Assembly (NCBI RefSeq): GCF_017639205.1
Contig: NZ_CP071139.1
Span: 8,803,501-8,867,500, forward strand
Direction: 5' to 3'
Origin: Streptomyces nojiriensis
GTDB lineage: Bacteria; Actinomycetota; Actinomycetes; Streptomycetales; Streptomycetaceae
Length of the DNA stretch: 64,000 bases
In this document: positions 8,495 to 17,605 of the stretch, piece by piece
Numbering within the stretch: position 1 is the stretch's first letter
Layout: every line of letters begins with the position of its first letter
Made by a program: the position numbers and the translations under genes
Notes under the pieces: model-generated
The model's database searches: none
The model's input: only the letters and a program-made list of their open reading frames with translations
Told to the model about the DNA's origin: nothing

Positions 8495-10351
8495 ATGGGA
8501 CGCGTGCGCAGCTGGACGGTCAACCGACGGATCGCTCTGCCGGTGGCAGCGGGAGGGGCCGTCGTCCTCGCCCTGGGCGGCCTCTACGGAACCGCCCTCG
8601 CGGTCGGAGGCGACATCGACCAGGGCACCCGGGTCCTGGGGGTGGACCTCGGCGGCATGAGCCGGGCCGAGGCGCGCCAGGCGCTGACCCGGCAGCTCGG
8701 ACCCGCCGCCGCGGCGCCGATCACGGTGAAGATCGGCGACCGGGTGGAGAAGGCCGATCCCGCCGCCCTCGGGCTCTCCCTCGACGCCGACGCGACCGTC
8801 GACCGCGCCGTACGGACCGGCTACGGCCCGGGCACCGTCATCGGCGGCCTCTTCGCCTCGGGCAGCCGCGACGTGGCGCCGGTGATCAGCATGAACGAGC
8901 AGACCGCCCGCGCCGCGGTGAAACGCCTCGGACTGACCACCGGGCAGCACGTCCGCGAAGGGGCGATCGCGTTCGAGGAGGGCACGGCGAAGGCCGTCGC
9001 CCCGCTCCCCGGCGTGTCCCTCGTCGAGGACAAGGCCCTCGGCACCCTCCGCGACGCCTACCTGCGGCCGCACCCGGGCCCCGTCGTCCTGCCGGTCGTG
9101 CGCACCGAGCCGCGCGTCGGCGCCGAGGAGACCGGACGGGCCATGCGGCAGTTCGCCGAGCCCGCGATGTCCGGGCCCGTCACGCTCACCGTCGCCGGCC
9201 GGCGCATGTCCATAACCCCCGCCGTCCTCGGCGAGCACCTGAAGATGCGGGCCGACGGACAGGGCCGCCTCGTGCCCGACCTCGACTCCAAGAGCCTGCT
9301 CGCGGACCCCGCCGTGGCGCCCACGATCGACGAGGTCACCCGTACGCCGCGCAACGCCGTGCCCGGCCTCGCCGCGGACGGCCGCGTGGTCATCGCCGAC
9401 CAGGGCCGCGCGGGACGACAGGTCACCCAGGAAGCGCTCGGCCGGGCCGTGCTGCCGCTGCTGACCCGCACGGGCGCGGCCCGCAGCGGCGAGGTCGCCA
9501 CCGCGGCGGTCCAGCCGGAACTCACGGCCGGTGAAGCGCGGCGGCTCGGCATCAAGGAGAAGGTCTCCTCCTTCACCGTGGAATTCCCGGCCGCCCCCTA
9601 CCGCACCACCAACATCGGCCGCGCCGTGGAGCTCATCAACGGCTCCGTCGTCATGCCGGGGCAGGAGTGGAGCTTCAACCGCACGGTCGGTGAGCGCACC
9701 CCCGAGAACGGCTTCGTCGACGGGATCATGATCAACGACGGCCAGTACGTGAAATCGCCGGGCGGCGGTGTCTCGGCGGTCGCCACCACCATGTACAACG
9801 CCGCGTTCTTCGCGGGCGTCAAGCCCGTCGAGCACGGCGCGCACTCCTTCTACATCGAGCGCTACCCCGAGGGCCGGGAAGCCACCGTCGCCTGGGGCAC
9901 CCTCGACCTGCGCTGGCTCAACGACTCCGGCCACCCGCTGTACATCCAGGCCCGGTCCACCGACACGTCGCTGACGATCTCCTTCCTCGGCACGAAGAAG
10001 TACGACGAGATACGTGCGACCAAGGGGCCGCGCACCAACATCACGCCGCCCGGGAAGCGGACCGGCAGCGGCGAGACCTGCGAGGTCCAGACGCCCCTGG
10101 AGGGCTTCGACGTCACCGTCGGCCGGACCTTCGTCCAGGGCGGCAAGGAAGTCAAGCACGAGGACTTCAAGACCCACTACACGCCGCGCGACGAGGTCAC
10201 CTGCACCCCGGAAGGCGCGCCGGAGGCCTCTCCCGGGGCCACCCCGGGCGCCACGCCGGGCGCCACCCCGCAGGCCCCGGTGCCCTCGCAGACCCCGTCC
10301 TCCGCCGCCGCGGGCGGCGTCCGGACCGCGGCCCAGCGCCACGCCGGCTGA
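8495..10351 (+). CDS. VanW-family cell-wall protein
   Basis: 618 residues from the ATG at 8495, which has GGGAGAG just upstream; upstream in-frame starts lie in AT-rich non-coding DNA. A membrane anchor at about residues 10-33 is followed by two peptidoglycan-binding-type modules (DLGGMSRAEARQAL and similar), then a VanW domain (GRAVELINGSVVMPGQEWSFN, SPGGGVSAVATTMYNAAF, HSFYIERYPEG). The tail carries a G4-like strand segment and a PGAT triplet repeat. VanW proteins are cell-envelope proteins of unclear chemistry, sometimes linked to glycopeptide resistance clusters; no van genes are nearby. It stands alone, followed by the SpoIIE gene. Confidence 0.85.
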   Translation: MGRVRSWTVNRRIALPVAAGGAVVLALGGLYGTALAVGGDIDQGTRVLGVDLGGMSRAEARQALTRQLGPAAAAPITVKIGDRVEKADPAALGLSLDADATVDRAVRTGYGPGTVIGGLFASGSRDVAPVISMNEQTARAAVKRLGLTTGQHVREGAIAFEEGTAKAVAPLPGVSLVEDKALGTLRDAYLRPHPGPVVLPVVRTEPRVGAEETGRAMRQFAEPAMSGPVTLTVAGRRMSITPAVLGEHLKMRADGQGRLVPDLDSKSLLADPAVAPTIDEVTRTPRNAVPGLAADGRVVIADQGRAGRQVTQEALGRAVLPLLTRTGAARSGEVATAAVQPELTAGEARRLGIKEKVSSFTVEFPAAPYRTTNIGRAVELINGSVVMPGQEWSFNRTVGERTPENGFVDGIMINDGQYVKSPGGGVSAVATTMYNAAFFAGVKPVEHGAHSFYIERYPEGREATVAWGTLDLRWLNDSGHPLYIQARSTDTSLTISFLGTKKYDEIRATKGPRTNITPPGKRTGSGETCEVQTPLEGFDVTVGRTFVQGGKEVKHEDFKTHYTPRDEVTCTPEGAPEASPGATPGATPGATPQAPVPSQTPSSAAAGGVRTAAQRHAG

Positions 10352-10395
10352 CGTCACCGGGGGACCAGGTGTGACAATCCGGGCGCTCCCTGTGC

Positions 10396-13161
10396 ATGTC
10401 GGGGGCCGGAGGCGCCCGGAAGTGCTACAACTGGGTTCGTGACCATTCCTCGCCACCCGTGCCGGGCACGTCGGTGCGGTCACCTCTAGGCAACCGGAAC
10501 AAGAGCGTCGCCGGACAGGTATTCGTCCTCCAGGTGGCGATCGTGGTGTTGCTCGCGGCCGGGGCCCTGCTGGCCCTGGTCCTCCAGTCGAGGCACGACA
10601 CCGAACGCGAGGCGCGCAACCGGTCGGTCTCCGTGGCCCAGACCTTCGCCCACTCCCTGGGCCTCCAGGACACCCTGAAGACGTCCGACCCGTCCAAGAC
10701 GCTCCAACCCCTCGCCGAGACCACGCGCAAGGCCGCCGGGGTGGACTTCATCGTGGTGATGGACACCAACGGCATCCGCTACAGCCACCCCCAGCCGGAC
10801 CGCATCGGGAAACGATTCGTCGGCACCATCGAGCCCTCGCTGAAGGGCCAGGTCCACACCGAGAGCGTCGACGGCCCGCTCGGCAAGGAGATCCAGGCGA
10901 TCGTGCCGGTCACCGGGCCCGACGGCAAGGTCAACGCGCTCGTCTCGGCGGGCCTCACCGTCAAGAACGTCACCGGCGTCGTCGACCGCCAGCTCCCGGT
11001 CATCCTCCTGGCCATCGCCACCGGCCTGGCCCTCGCCACCGTGGGGACCGCGCTCATCAGCAGACGCCTGCGCCGCCAGACCCACGGGCTCGGCACGCAG
11101 GAGATGACCCGCATGTACGAGCACCACGACGCGGTGCTCCACGCCGTCCGCGAAGGCGTGCTGATCACCGACGGCGAAGGCCGGCTCCTGCTCGCGAACG
11201 ACGAGGCCAAACGCCTGCTCGGGCTCCCGGAGGACGCCGACGGACGGCACATCGCCGACGTGCCGGGCCTGGACCGCCGGATGGCGGACCTGCTGCTCTC
11301 CGGCCGCGAGGCCACCGACGAGGTCCTGGAGAGCGGGGACCGGCTGCTCGTCGTCAACCAGCGGCCCACCCACCCCCGCGGCCGGCCGGAAGGCGCCGCC
11401 ATCACCATCCGCGACTCCACCGAGATGCAGGTCCTGACCAGCCGGGCGGAGACGGCCCGCAGGCGCCTCAAACTGCTCTACGACGCGGGCGGCGACATCG
11501 GCACCAGCCTCGACGTGGTGCGCACGGCCGAGGAGCTCGCCGCCGTGGCCGTCCCCCGCTTCGCGGACTTCGTCACCGTCGACCTCGCGGACCAGGTCAT
11601 CGACGGCGAGGAGCCCCGCGCGGGCTCCGACATGCGGCGCACCGCGGTCAGCGGCATCCGCTCCGACCACCCCCTCTACCCCGTCGGCCGACTGATCGAC
11701 TTCCTGCCCTCCACCCCCCAGGCGCGCGGCTACGGCACCGGACGGGCCGAGCTGGTCCCCCACCTGGCCGACGCGCCGGGCTGGAAGGCCCAGGACCCGC
11801 CACGCGCCCAGGCCATCGTGGACTACGGCATCCACTCCCTCATCGCGGCCCCGCTCATGGCCCGGGGCGTCGTACTCGGCGTGGTCAACTTCTGGCGGTC
11901 GCAGAAGCAGGAGCCCTTCGACGAGGACGAGCTGTCCCTGGCCGAGGAACTCGTCGCCCGCGCGGCCGTCAGCATGGACAACGCCCGCCGCTACACCCGC
12001 GAACACGCCCTCGCCGTGACCCTCCAGCGCAGCCTGCTGCCCCGCGCCCTGCCCGAGCAGAGCGCCATGGACGTGGCGCACTTCTACCTGCCCGCGCAGT
12101 CCGGGGTCGGCGGCGACTGGTTCGACGTGATCCCGCTGGCGGGCTGCCGCGTCGCGCTGGTCGTCGGAGACGTCGTCGGACACGGCCTGCACGCCGCCGC
12201 CACCATGGGGCGCCTGCGTACGGCCGTGCACAACTTCTCCTCCCTCGACCTGCCGCCCGACGAGATCCTGGCCCGCCTGGACGACCTCGTACAGCGCATC
12301 GACCACGACGGGGAGGGCGACGACGTGAACGGCGGCGTACTGGGCGCGACCTGCCTGTACGCCGTCTACGACCCCGTCTCCCAGCGCTGCACGATGGCGC
12401 GGGCCGGCCATCTGCCACCCCTGGTGGTCGCCCCCGACGGCACGACGGAGATCGTGGAACTGCCGGCCGGACCCCCGCTGGGGCTGGGCGGCATGCCCTT
12501 CGAGACCGCGGAGCTGGACCTCGCCGAAGGCAGCCAGCTCGTCCTCTACACCGACGGACTGATCGAGGAGCGGACCCGGGACATCAGCGAGGGGCTGGAA
12601 CTGCTGCGCGCGGCCCTCAGCCACCCCGACCGGGACCCGCACGAGAGCTGCCGGGCCGTGCTCGACATGCTGCTGCCGCCCCGGCCCACCGACGACGTGG
12701 CCCTGCTCATCGCCCGGACCCGGACGCTCGGCCCGGACCGGGTCGCCCAGTGGGAGGTGCCGTTCCAGCCCAGCGCGGTGGGCGCCATGCGCAACGCCGC
12801 GGCGAAGAAGCTCGACGAGTGGGGCCTGACGGACCTCGGTTTCGCCACGGAACTGATCCTCAGCGAGCTGATCACCAACGCCCTGCGGCACGGCAGCGCA
12901 CCCGTGCGGGTGCGGCTGCTCCACGACCACAACCTGACCTGCGAGGTGTGGGACGGCAGCAGTACCGCCCCGCACCTTCGCTACGCCGCCACCACGGACG
13001 AGGGCGGCCGCGGCCTGTTCCTGGTCGCGCAGCTCAGCGAGCACTGGGGCACCCGGTACACGCCCGACGGCAAGGTCATCTGGGCTGAGCTGGCCCTGCC
13101 CGGCGCCGCGGGCGGCACGGAGGCCGCCCTCGCGGCCTTCCTGGACGTGGACCCGATCTGA
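10396..13161 (+). CDS. SpoIIE/PP2C phosphatase sensor with Cache, PAS, GAF and anti-sigma-type ATPase domains
   Basis: Up to 921 residues; the start is uncertain (ATG 10396, or in-frame GTGs at 10459 and 10474, none with a good ribosome site). Order: TM helix (about 40-62), extracellular single-Cache domain (VDFIVVMDTNGIRYSHPQPDRIGK), TM helix, PAS (HAVREGVLITDGEGRLL), GAF, PP2C/SpoIIE (VGGDWFDVIPL, VGDVVGHG, ARAGHLPPL, LYTDGLIEER), and a C-terminal HATPase_c_2 module (SELITNALRHG, GGRGLFLV). The whole resembles partner-switching regulators that dephosphorylate anti-anti-sigma factors and also carry an RsbW-like kinase domain. The Cache segment resembles citrate/dicarboxylate sensors. No sigma or anti-sigma gene is adjacent. 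Confidence 0.88.
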   Translation: MSGAGGARKCYNWVRDHSSPPVPGTSVRSPLGNRNKSVAGQVFVLQVAIVVLLAAGALLALVLQSRHDTEREARNRSVSVAQTFAHSLGLQDTLKTSDPSKTLQPLAETTRKAAGVDFIVVMDTNGIRYSHPQPDRIGKRFVGTIEPSLKGQVHTESVDGPLGKEIQAIVPVTGPDGKVNALVSAGLTVKNVTGVVDRQLPVILLAIATGLALATVGTALISRRLRRQTHGLGTQEMTRMYEHHDAVLHAVREGVLITDGEGRLLLANDEAKRLLGLPEDADGRHIADVPGLDRRMADLLLSGREATDEVLESGDRLLVVNQRPTHPRGRPEGAAITIRDSTEMQVLTSRAETARRRLKLLYDAGGDIGTSLDVVRTAEELAAVAVPRFADFVTVDLADQVIDGEEPRAGSDMRRTAVSGIRSDHPLYPVGRLIDFLPSTPQARGYGTGRAELVPHLADAPGWKAQDPPRAQAIVDYGIHSLIAAPLMARGVVLGVVNFWRSQKQEPFDEDELSLAEELVARAAVSMDNARRYTREHALAVTLQRSLLPRALPEQSAMDVAHFYLPAQSGVGGDWFDVIPLAGCRVALVVGDVVGHGLHAAATMGRLRTAVHNFSSLDLPPDEILARLDDLVQRIDHDGEGDDVNGGVLGATCLYAVYDPVSQRCTMARAGHLPPLVVAPDGTTEIVELPAGPPLGLGGMPFETAELDLAEGSQLVLYTDGLIEERTRDISEGLELLRAALSHPDRDPHESCRAVLDMLLPPRPTDDVALLIARTRTLGPDRVAQWEVPFQPSAVGAMRNAAAKKLDEWGLTDLGFATELILSELITNALRHGSAPVRVRLLHDHNLTCEVWDGSSTAPHLRYAATTDEGGRGLFLVAQLSEHWGTRYTPDGKVIWAELALPGAAGGTEAALAAFLDVDPI

Positions 13162-13174
13162 CCGGCCCCGGGGG

Positions 13175-13196
13175 CCCGTGGAGCCGGGTCCACGGG
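13175..13196. terminator. Hairpin between convergent genes
   Basis: A perfect 8-bp stem, CCCGTGGA/TCCACGGG, with a 6-nt loop lies between the stop codons of the SpoIIE gene and the S41 gene. It could end transcripts from both sides. Confidence 0.6.
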
Positions 13197-13198
13197 GG

Positions 13199-14086
13199 TC
13201 AGACGCCCGGCCGAAGGGCCTTCAGCGCCGTCTCGAGCGCCTGCTCCGCCGGGACCGGGACATCGGGAACGACTCCCACGCCCTCCCAGTTGCCGCCCGT
13301 GACGGTGTTGATCGACCGTGCCGTCGGCACCGTCACGAGAACGTGCTCGGCGACCGCGTGCCGGGCCGTCGGATGGGCGCCGCCCCGGGTCGTGGCACCG
13401 ACCAGAACGGCCCGCCCCTGCGCCTGGAGGGTGTACGCCACGTCCTCGCCGCCGGAGAAGGTGCCCTCGCTCGTGAGGACGTGGACCGGCCGGTCCAGAT
13501 AGCGCGGGGCGGGAAGGTGCGCGACCGTCCAGTACTGGCGGGTCGTGTCCGAGGTCCGGTCGTAGATGTCGTTCAGGTGCACCTGGTCGTCGGGGAAGAA
13601 GTAGCTGCACCACATCGCGGCACCTTCCGGAGCCCCGCCGCGGCAGCCGCGAAGGTCCAGGACGAGGGCGGAGCTGTGTGCGACCAGCTGCATCGCCGCG
13701 CCGATCGCGCTCGCGCCCTCGACGGCGCTCGCGATCCACCGGATCTCGATGAGCCCGACGTTCCCCTCCAGCCGCTCGACGCGCTGGATCCCCTGGTTCT
13801 CCGCCCGGAGCAGCGCCAGGAACGCGGCCTCCCCGCCGTCCTCGTCCACCGGGTCCAGCGACTGCGGCTCGTCCGTCCACAGCAGGCGCAGGTGCTTGTC
13901 CGGGCAGACCTCCTGAAGGTCGGCCGTCACCACCCCGCAGAGCGCCGGCCCGTCCAGGCCCGCGTAGGCACCCGCCGCGAGACGGCCCCGTATCGCGGCC
14001 TCGATGACAACGGCCTTGTCGGGGAAAACGTAGCCCGCGGTGATCCGGTCCAGGGCGCGTTCGACGATCTCTTCGTTTTTCGGCAT
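13199..14086 (-). CDS. S41-family (TSPc/IRBP-like) peptidase
   Basis: 295 residues. The N-terminal helical part (ALDRITAGYVFPDKA) is the IRBP-type cap. The TSPc core shows LVLDLRGCRGG, the catalytic-serine motif in TSEGTFSGGEDVAY, and GATTRGGAHP, ending in the GVGVVPDVPV strand. There is no signal peptide or PDZ domain, so it is probably cytoplasmic and resembles small actinomycete S41 proteins rather than Ctp processing proteases. TATCAT 8 nt before the ATG points to a leaderless mRNA. It converges with the SpoIIE gene over a hairpin. Confidence 0.83.
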   Translation of the reverse strand: MPKNEEIVERALDRITAGYVFPDKAVVIEAAIRGRLAAGAYAGLDGPALCGVVTADLQEVCPDKHLRLLWTDEPQSLDPVDEDGGEAAFLALLRAENQGIQRVERLEGNVGLIEIRWIASAVEGASAIGAAMQLVAHSSALVLDLRGCRGGAPEGAAMWCSYFFPDDQVHLNDIYDRTSDTTRQYWTVAHLPAPRYLDRPVHVLTSEGTFSGGEDVAYTLQAQGRAVLVGATTRGGAHPTARHAVAEHVLVTVPTARSINTVTGGNWEGVGVVPDVPVPAEQALETALKALRPGV

Positions 14087-14094
14087 GAGGAGTC

Positions 14095-14100
14095 ATGATA
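14095..14100 (-). promoter_or_regulatory. -10 box of the S41 peptidase gene (leaderless type)
   Basis: TATCAT on the minus strand with 8 nt to the ATG at 14086, and no Shine-Dalgarno sequence in between. Confidence 0.45.
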
Positions 14101-14129
14101 GAGCGCCAACACCCCGGTGACCAAAGGGT

Positions 14130-14468
14130 TTACCCTCGACCCGCACCCGGTCCGGGGGCCGTGCCAAGGACGCCGCCGGGCTCCGCGAGCATGTCGTCGA
14201 CAAGCTGCATCCGGGTCTCCGGCAGGCGCTCGGCGATCGCCTCCACCATCATCGCGACCCCCTGCGGGTCGGGCGCCGCACAGCGTTCGCGGGCCGCCTC
14301 GTCGGGCCAGCGGGCATACGCCACCCAGGTACCGTCGTCCGCCCGGTGCAGCCGGGACCCGTAACTGCCGCATTGCGCGTGGATGGCCGCCGTCACGCGG
14401 TGCCAGCCGTCGGCGAACTGCTGCTCCATGCCCGGCCGGAGCCGCCACCGGTAGATCACTGCGAACAC
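14130..14468 (-). CDS. ABM-family (antibiotic biosynthesis monooxygenase-like) small protein
   Basis: 112 residues from a GTG with GGGAGG about 8 nt upstream. The ferredoxin-like dimeric alpha/beta-barrel pattern is visible: FAVIYRWRLRPGMEQQFADGW, then GSYGSRLHRADDGTWVAYARWPDEAARE. These are the beta strands and helices of the ABM/DUF4286 fold. Such proteins bind or oxidise small aromatic or heme-like ligands, and many are of unknown function. The Gly/Pro tail is probably disordered. It lies 43 bp upstream of the S41 gene on the same strand. Confidence 0.72.
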   Translation of the reverse strand: MFAVIYRWRLRPGMEQQFADGWHRVTAAIHAQCGSYGSRLHRADDGTWVAYARWPDEAARERCAAPDPQGVAMMVEAIAERLPETRMQLVDDMLAEPGGVLGTAPGPGAGRG

Positions 14469-14584
14469 GCCCGGATACCTCCCGCATCAGGATGTGGATC
14501 TTTCCTGGCCACTCTAAGGGCAGTCCCGCGGAGCCCGCCGAACAGGCGGGAAGAAACCCGGGGGAGCTTCGCGGACGCGCTCGC

Positions 14585-14590
14585 TACCAT
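14585..14590 (+). promoter_or_regulatory. -10 box of the RNA ligase gene (leaderless type)
   Basis: TACCAT ends 6 nt before the GTG at 14597, where no ribosome-binding site is present. Confidence 0.4.
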
Positions 14591-14596
14591 CGCCTG

Positions 14597-15598
14597 GTGC
14601 ACCCCGAACCCCGCCCTTGGACCCCGTATCCGAAGATCCCTGCGAACACCCGGCTGGGAGAGGCCCGCGGGCGGAACTGGGTGGCCCACGAGAAGATCCA
14701 CGGTGCCAACTTCGCCGTCGTGTGCGACGCGTCGGGCGCGCACCCCGCCAAGCGGCGGGAACTCCTCACGGACGGCGGGCTGGACGACTTCTTCGGCGTC
14801 GGCCGGATCTGGCCCGCGCTGGCGGTCGCCGCGACCCGCTGCGCGCAGCGCCTGCGCGAGGACACCGGAGCCCCGGCCTCCGCCGTCGTCACCGTCTACG
14901 GCGAACTCGCCGGCGGCCGCTACCCCCACCCCGGCGTCCCCGCCACGCCAGGAGCGGAGCCCGTCCAGACCGGCGTCTGGTACGCGCCCGAACTCCTCTG
15001 GCTCCCCTTCGACGCCACCGTCACCGACCACGACGGCCCGCGCTGGGTCGGGGACCGGACGCTGCGCGCGGCGGCCGCCGAGGCCGGGCTGCACTGCGTC
15101 CCGCTGCTCGCCGAAGGTCCGCTCGGGCGCCTCCAGGAACTGCCGGCGGTCTTCCCCACCCGGCTGCCCGCACTCCTGGGCCTGCCCGCGCTGCCCGACA
15201 ACCTCGCCGAGGGCCTCGTCGTCAAACCCGCCGACGGATCCCGGGAACCCGGCCGGCCCATGGCCAAGTTCAAGCAGCCCGCCTTCGCCGAGGACGAGCG
15301 GTTCGACGGCTCGCGCCCCTACCAGGCGCCCGCCGAGGGCGCGGCAGGAGTTCCCGGCTGGCTGCTCGCCCACGGCACCGGCCTGCTCACCCCGGCCCGG
15401 GCCGCGTCCGCCGTGAGCAAGCTGGGACCGCGCACCCCGCCGGGCGACCTGGCCGCCGAGATCGCCCGGGACGCCACCGAGGAGGTGGCGCAGGCACTGG
15501 GCGGCCTGGACACGACGACGCACCGCGCACTGGAGGCATGCCTGCACGCCGGAGCCCTGACCCTGGCCCGCTTCGACGCCGCCGACCGCCGCGCCTGA
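14597..15598 (+). CDS. Rnl2-type RNA ligase family protein
   Basis: 333 residues from the GTG at 14597 (HPEPRPWTPYPKI...). The nucleotidyltransferase motif I is EKIHGANF, with the lysine that would take AMP, and is the form seen in T4 Rnl2-like ligases. Motif III/IIIa-like YGELAGG and motif IV EGLVVKP follow, then a motif V-like MAKFKQPAF. The roughly 100 C-terminal residues are helical and would correspond to the Rnl2 C-terminal domain. The enzyme would seal nicked RNA, or RNA within duplexes, using ATP. It is a single gene without an adjacent PNKP or RtcB partner. No nuclease is visible nearby that would explain its substrate. Confidence 0.8.
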   Translation: MHPEPRPWTPYPKIPANTRLGEARGRNWVAHEKIHGANFAVVCDASGAHPAKRRELLTDGGLDDFFGVGRIWPALAVAATRCAQRLREDTGAPASAVVTVYGELAGGRYPHPGVPATPGAEPVQTGVWYAPELLWLPFDATVTDHDGPRWVGDRTLRAAAAEAGLHCVPLLAEGPLGRLQELPAVFPTRLPALLGLPALPDNLAEGLVVKPADGSREPGRPMAKFKQPAFAEDERFDGSRPYQAPAEGAAGVPGWLLAHGTGLLTPARAASAVSKLGPRTPPGDLAAEIARDATEEVAQALGGLDTTTHRALEACLHAGALTLARFDAADRRA

Positions 15599-15653
15599 CA
15601 CCACCGGCGCGGGGGCGGGCCCGCCGGATTCCGCCGGCGCCGGCGCCCCTGTG

Positions 15654-15659
15654 CATACT
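15654..15659 (+). promoter_or_regulatory. -10 box of the small membrane protein gene (leaderless type)
   Basis: CATACT ends 6 nt before the ATG at 15666. This favours that start over an in-frame ATG at 15651, which lies inside the box region. Confidence 0.45.
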
Positions 15660-15665
15660 GCTGCC

Positions 15666-16166
15666 ATGAAGTCCCCGGTCGGCTCGCGCATCCACCTGAT
15701 GATCACCTTCGTCCTGGTGACGTGCGGCGCGGTCGCCGGAGCCTGCCTCGGGATCCTCCTGTCCGGCCGGCTGATGGCAGTGGTCTTCGCGGCCGTGGCC
15801 GGTCTCGGCGCCGGGCTGGGATCGTTCTTCTCCCGCAGGCAGGTCCTCGCCCTCTTCCAGCCCGACCCCGAGGAGGTCCCGGCCGACGGCTACGCCGAGG
15901 GCCTCGCCGACGCCGCCCTCGTCTGCATCGCGACCTATCAGGCCGCCGTCTTCCCGCTCACCCCCGACGGGGTGAGCGAGGCCGAGCGGGAGGCCCGCCG
16001 CACGATGGCCTACCGCATCTCCGCCTACGAGGGCCTGCCGTACCCGGTACGGACCTCGGCGGCCGCCGCCCTCGAAGCCATCGACCACGGCGCGGACCCG
16101 GGGCGGGCGGAGACCGCGATGAAGGCGCTCTGCCTCACCATCTACGACAACCGCCACGGCCGCTGA
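15666..16166 (+). CDS. Hypothetical two-helix membrane protein
   Basis: 166 residues. Two adjacent hydrophobic helices (about residues 10-32 and 36-58) are followed by a cytoplasmic, mostly helical domain with acidic stretches (PDPEEVPADGYAEGLADAAL, GVSEAEREARRTMAYRI). Codon use is typical of the neighbourhood. I do not recognise a family. It stands between the RNA ligase gene (67 bp upstream) and a small tail-anchored protein gene in the same direction. Confidence 0.7.
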   Translation: MKSPVGSRIHLMITFVLVTCGAVAGACLGILLSGRLMAVVFAAVAGLGAGLGSFFSRRQVLALFQPDPEEVPADGYAEGLADAALVCIATYQAAVFPLTPDGVSEAEREARRTMAYRISAYEGLPYPVRTSAAAALEAIDHGADPGRAETAMKALCLTIYDNRHGR

Positions 16167-16289
16167 ACCCCGGTGCACCCCGGGCCGTCCGGTGCGCTCA
16201 GCCCATTGTGTGATCGGCTGGTCGGCAACGGTTGGGCCTCGGTCCGGCCGTCGGCAGTGGCCTGATGCGGATCATGGCGTTGTCCGGTT

Positions 16290-16532
16290 ATGGAATCTGA
16301 CGGGATGCTGTTCGCTCGGGCGCCGCTCGACGGTGTCGTCTGGCTCGACACACTGGTCCACGACCCGGACTGCCGGTCATGTCCGCGTCTGCGGGGGCCG
16401 GGAGAGGAATCCGAGGAGGCCGACCCCGACGCCGACGGGATCCCGGTGCTGTCGGGCCGGGGCCGGAACTGGATGGTGGCCGCGTCCGCGGTCACGGTCG
16501 TCTCGGCCGTACTGACCGTCGTGGCGAACTGA
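16290..16532 (+). CDS. Small hypothetical protein with C-terminal membrane anchor
   Basis: 80 residues. A soluble N-terminal part carries a CxxC pair (DPDCRSCPR) and an acidic stretch (EESEEADPDADG). The last about 20 residues (WMVAASAVTVVSAVLTVV) form a hydrophobic tail anchor. Third-position GC is high, supporting coding. No homology is recognised; it could bind a metal through the Cys pair. Confidence 0.5.
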   Translation: MESDGMLFARAPLDGVVWLDTLVHDPDCRSCPRLRGPGEESEEADPDADGIPVLSGRGRNWMVAASAVTVVSAVLTVVAN

Positions 16533-16573
16533 CGGCGTTCCCGGCCGGCCCCGCGGCCCGGGTGCGCGCGGGC

Positions 16574-17428
16574 TCATCCGCCCCGGTGGAGGGTGAGCGT
16601 CCAGCTCCGGTGGCTGTGCTCGCCGGGCCGGTCGGGGTGCTGTTCGGTGATGGTCGCGGTGATCTCGTCGCCGGCGCGGTGGAGCGCGCCGTGGTAGCGC
16701 CACGCTTCCTCCGGATCGATGGCCAGCAGTTCGGCGAGGACGGTGTCCTCCAGCCGGCGGCCGACGGCGCGCAGCACTCCGGCGTCGAGAACCAGGATCG
16801 TCCCGTCCGTGAGGACGAGCGGCTTCGGGGTCTGCGGGTCGGTGAGCGAGGGTCCGCGTTCCACCGTGCCACCGGGCAGCAGCCGGACCACCCGGCTGCC
16901 GGTGGGGATGTTGCGGTCGGTCTCGACGACGCGGATGCCGGTGCCGACGACGTAGTGGCCGTAGCTGCGCCAGGAGTCGTACAGGGTGCCGTCGCGGTCG
17001 TACGCCCAGGTGTCGAAGGCGTCGTAGCCCTCCAGGCCGAGTACGAACCGGCCGCCGCCCAGGGCCGCGCCGCGGGCACCGCGCAGTTCGGCGATCAGGC
17101 CGCCGTCCGCCAGGTCGAGCAGCACGGCCGGGCCGAGGTTGCCCCAGGCCGTGTACGCGAGGGAGTCCGTCGTGACCAGGACCCGGCCGCCGGAGAGGTG
17201 GGCGGCGTTGGGGACGCCGGAACAGAGCGCGGTCCAGCGGGTGCGGCCCGAGTCGTCGACACAGCTGATCTTCCCGGCGGTGCCGTGGATCCGCAGATCG
17301 CCCCGCCGGGCGAGCGGCCGGCCCCCGGCACGGGACGGACCGCCCTGCGGCAGACCGGACTTGCGCCCCCGTGCCCGCACCGTGACCCGCCACGCGCCGG
17401 ACCGGCCGTCCTCCTCGGATATCCCCAT
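16574..17428 (-). CDS. Hypothetical protein, beta-propeller-like
   Basis: 284 residues from the ATG at 17428 (GISEEDGRSG...). That start is preferred over an upstream in-frame ATG because TAGCAT lies 8 nt before it. The sequence is rich in short beta strands with repeating Gly-Asp and W/Y positions (GGRVLVTTD, ALGGGRFVLGLEG, DRDGTLYDSW, LVLTDGTILVLD). This would fit WD40/PQQ-type propeller blades, but no clear family signature is seen. It was probably a regulatory or recognition protein in the cytoplasm; this is a guess. Confidence 0.6.
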   Translation of the reverse strand: MGISEEDGRSGAWRVTVRARGRKSGLPQGGPSRAGGRPLARRGDLRIHGTAGKISCVDDSGRTRWTALCSGVPNAAHLSGGRVLVTTDSLAYTAWGNLGPAVLLDLADGGLIAELRGARGAALGGGRFVLGLEGYDAFDTWAYDRDGTLYDSWRSYGHYVVGTGIRVVETDRNIPTGSRVVRLLPGGTVERGPSLTDPQTPKPLVLTDGTILVLDAGVLRAVGRRLEDTVLAELLAIDPEEAWRYHGALHRAGDEITATITEQHPDRPGEHSHRSWTLTLHRGG

Positions 17429-17436
17429 GGATCCAG

Positions 17437-17442
17437 ATGCTA
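17437..17442 (-). promoter_or_regulatory. -10 box (leaderless type) upstream of 16574-17428
   Basis: TAGCAT on the minus strand, 8 nt from the ATG at 17428. Confidence 0.45.
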
Positions 17443-17605
17443 AGGGGTGTCTTGCCAGTCGGGCCGCGGACCGGCCCCGCCCGCAACCGTGGTCGATCCG
17501 ACGACGCACCGTCACCAAGCTGTGAAGCTTCTACGGGACGCTGGTGCTCAGCCAGCCCGGCCCAGCCCGGCGCGTTCCGCGCATTCCCCAGGGGGGACCA
17601 CCATC

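Noticed and set aside
10486..13044. 852-codon minus-strand open frame opposite the SpoIIE gene
   Set aside because: Antisense shadow of a well-defined multi-domain protein; no recognisable domain.
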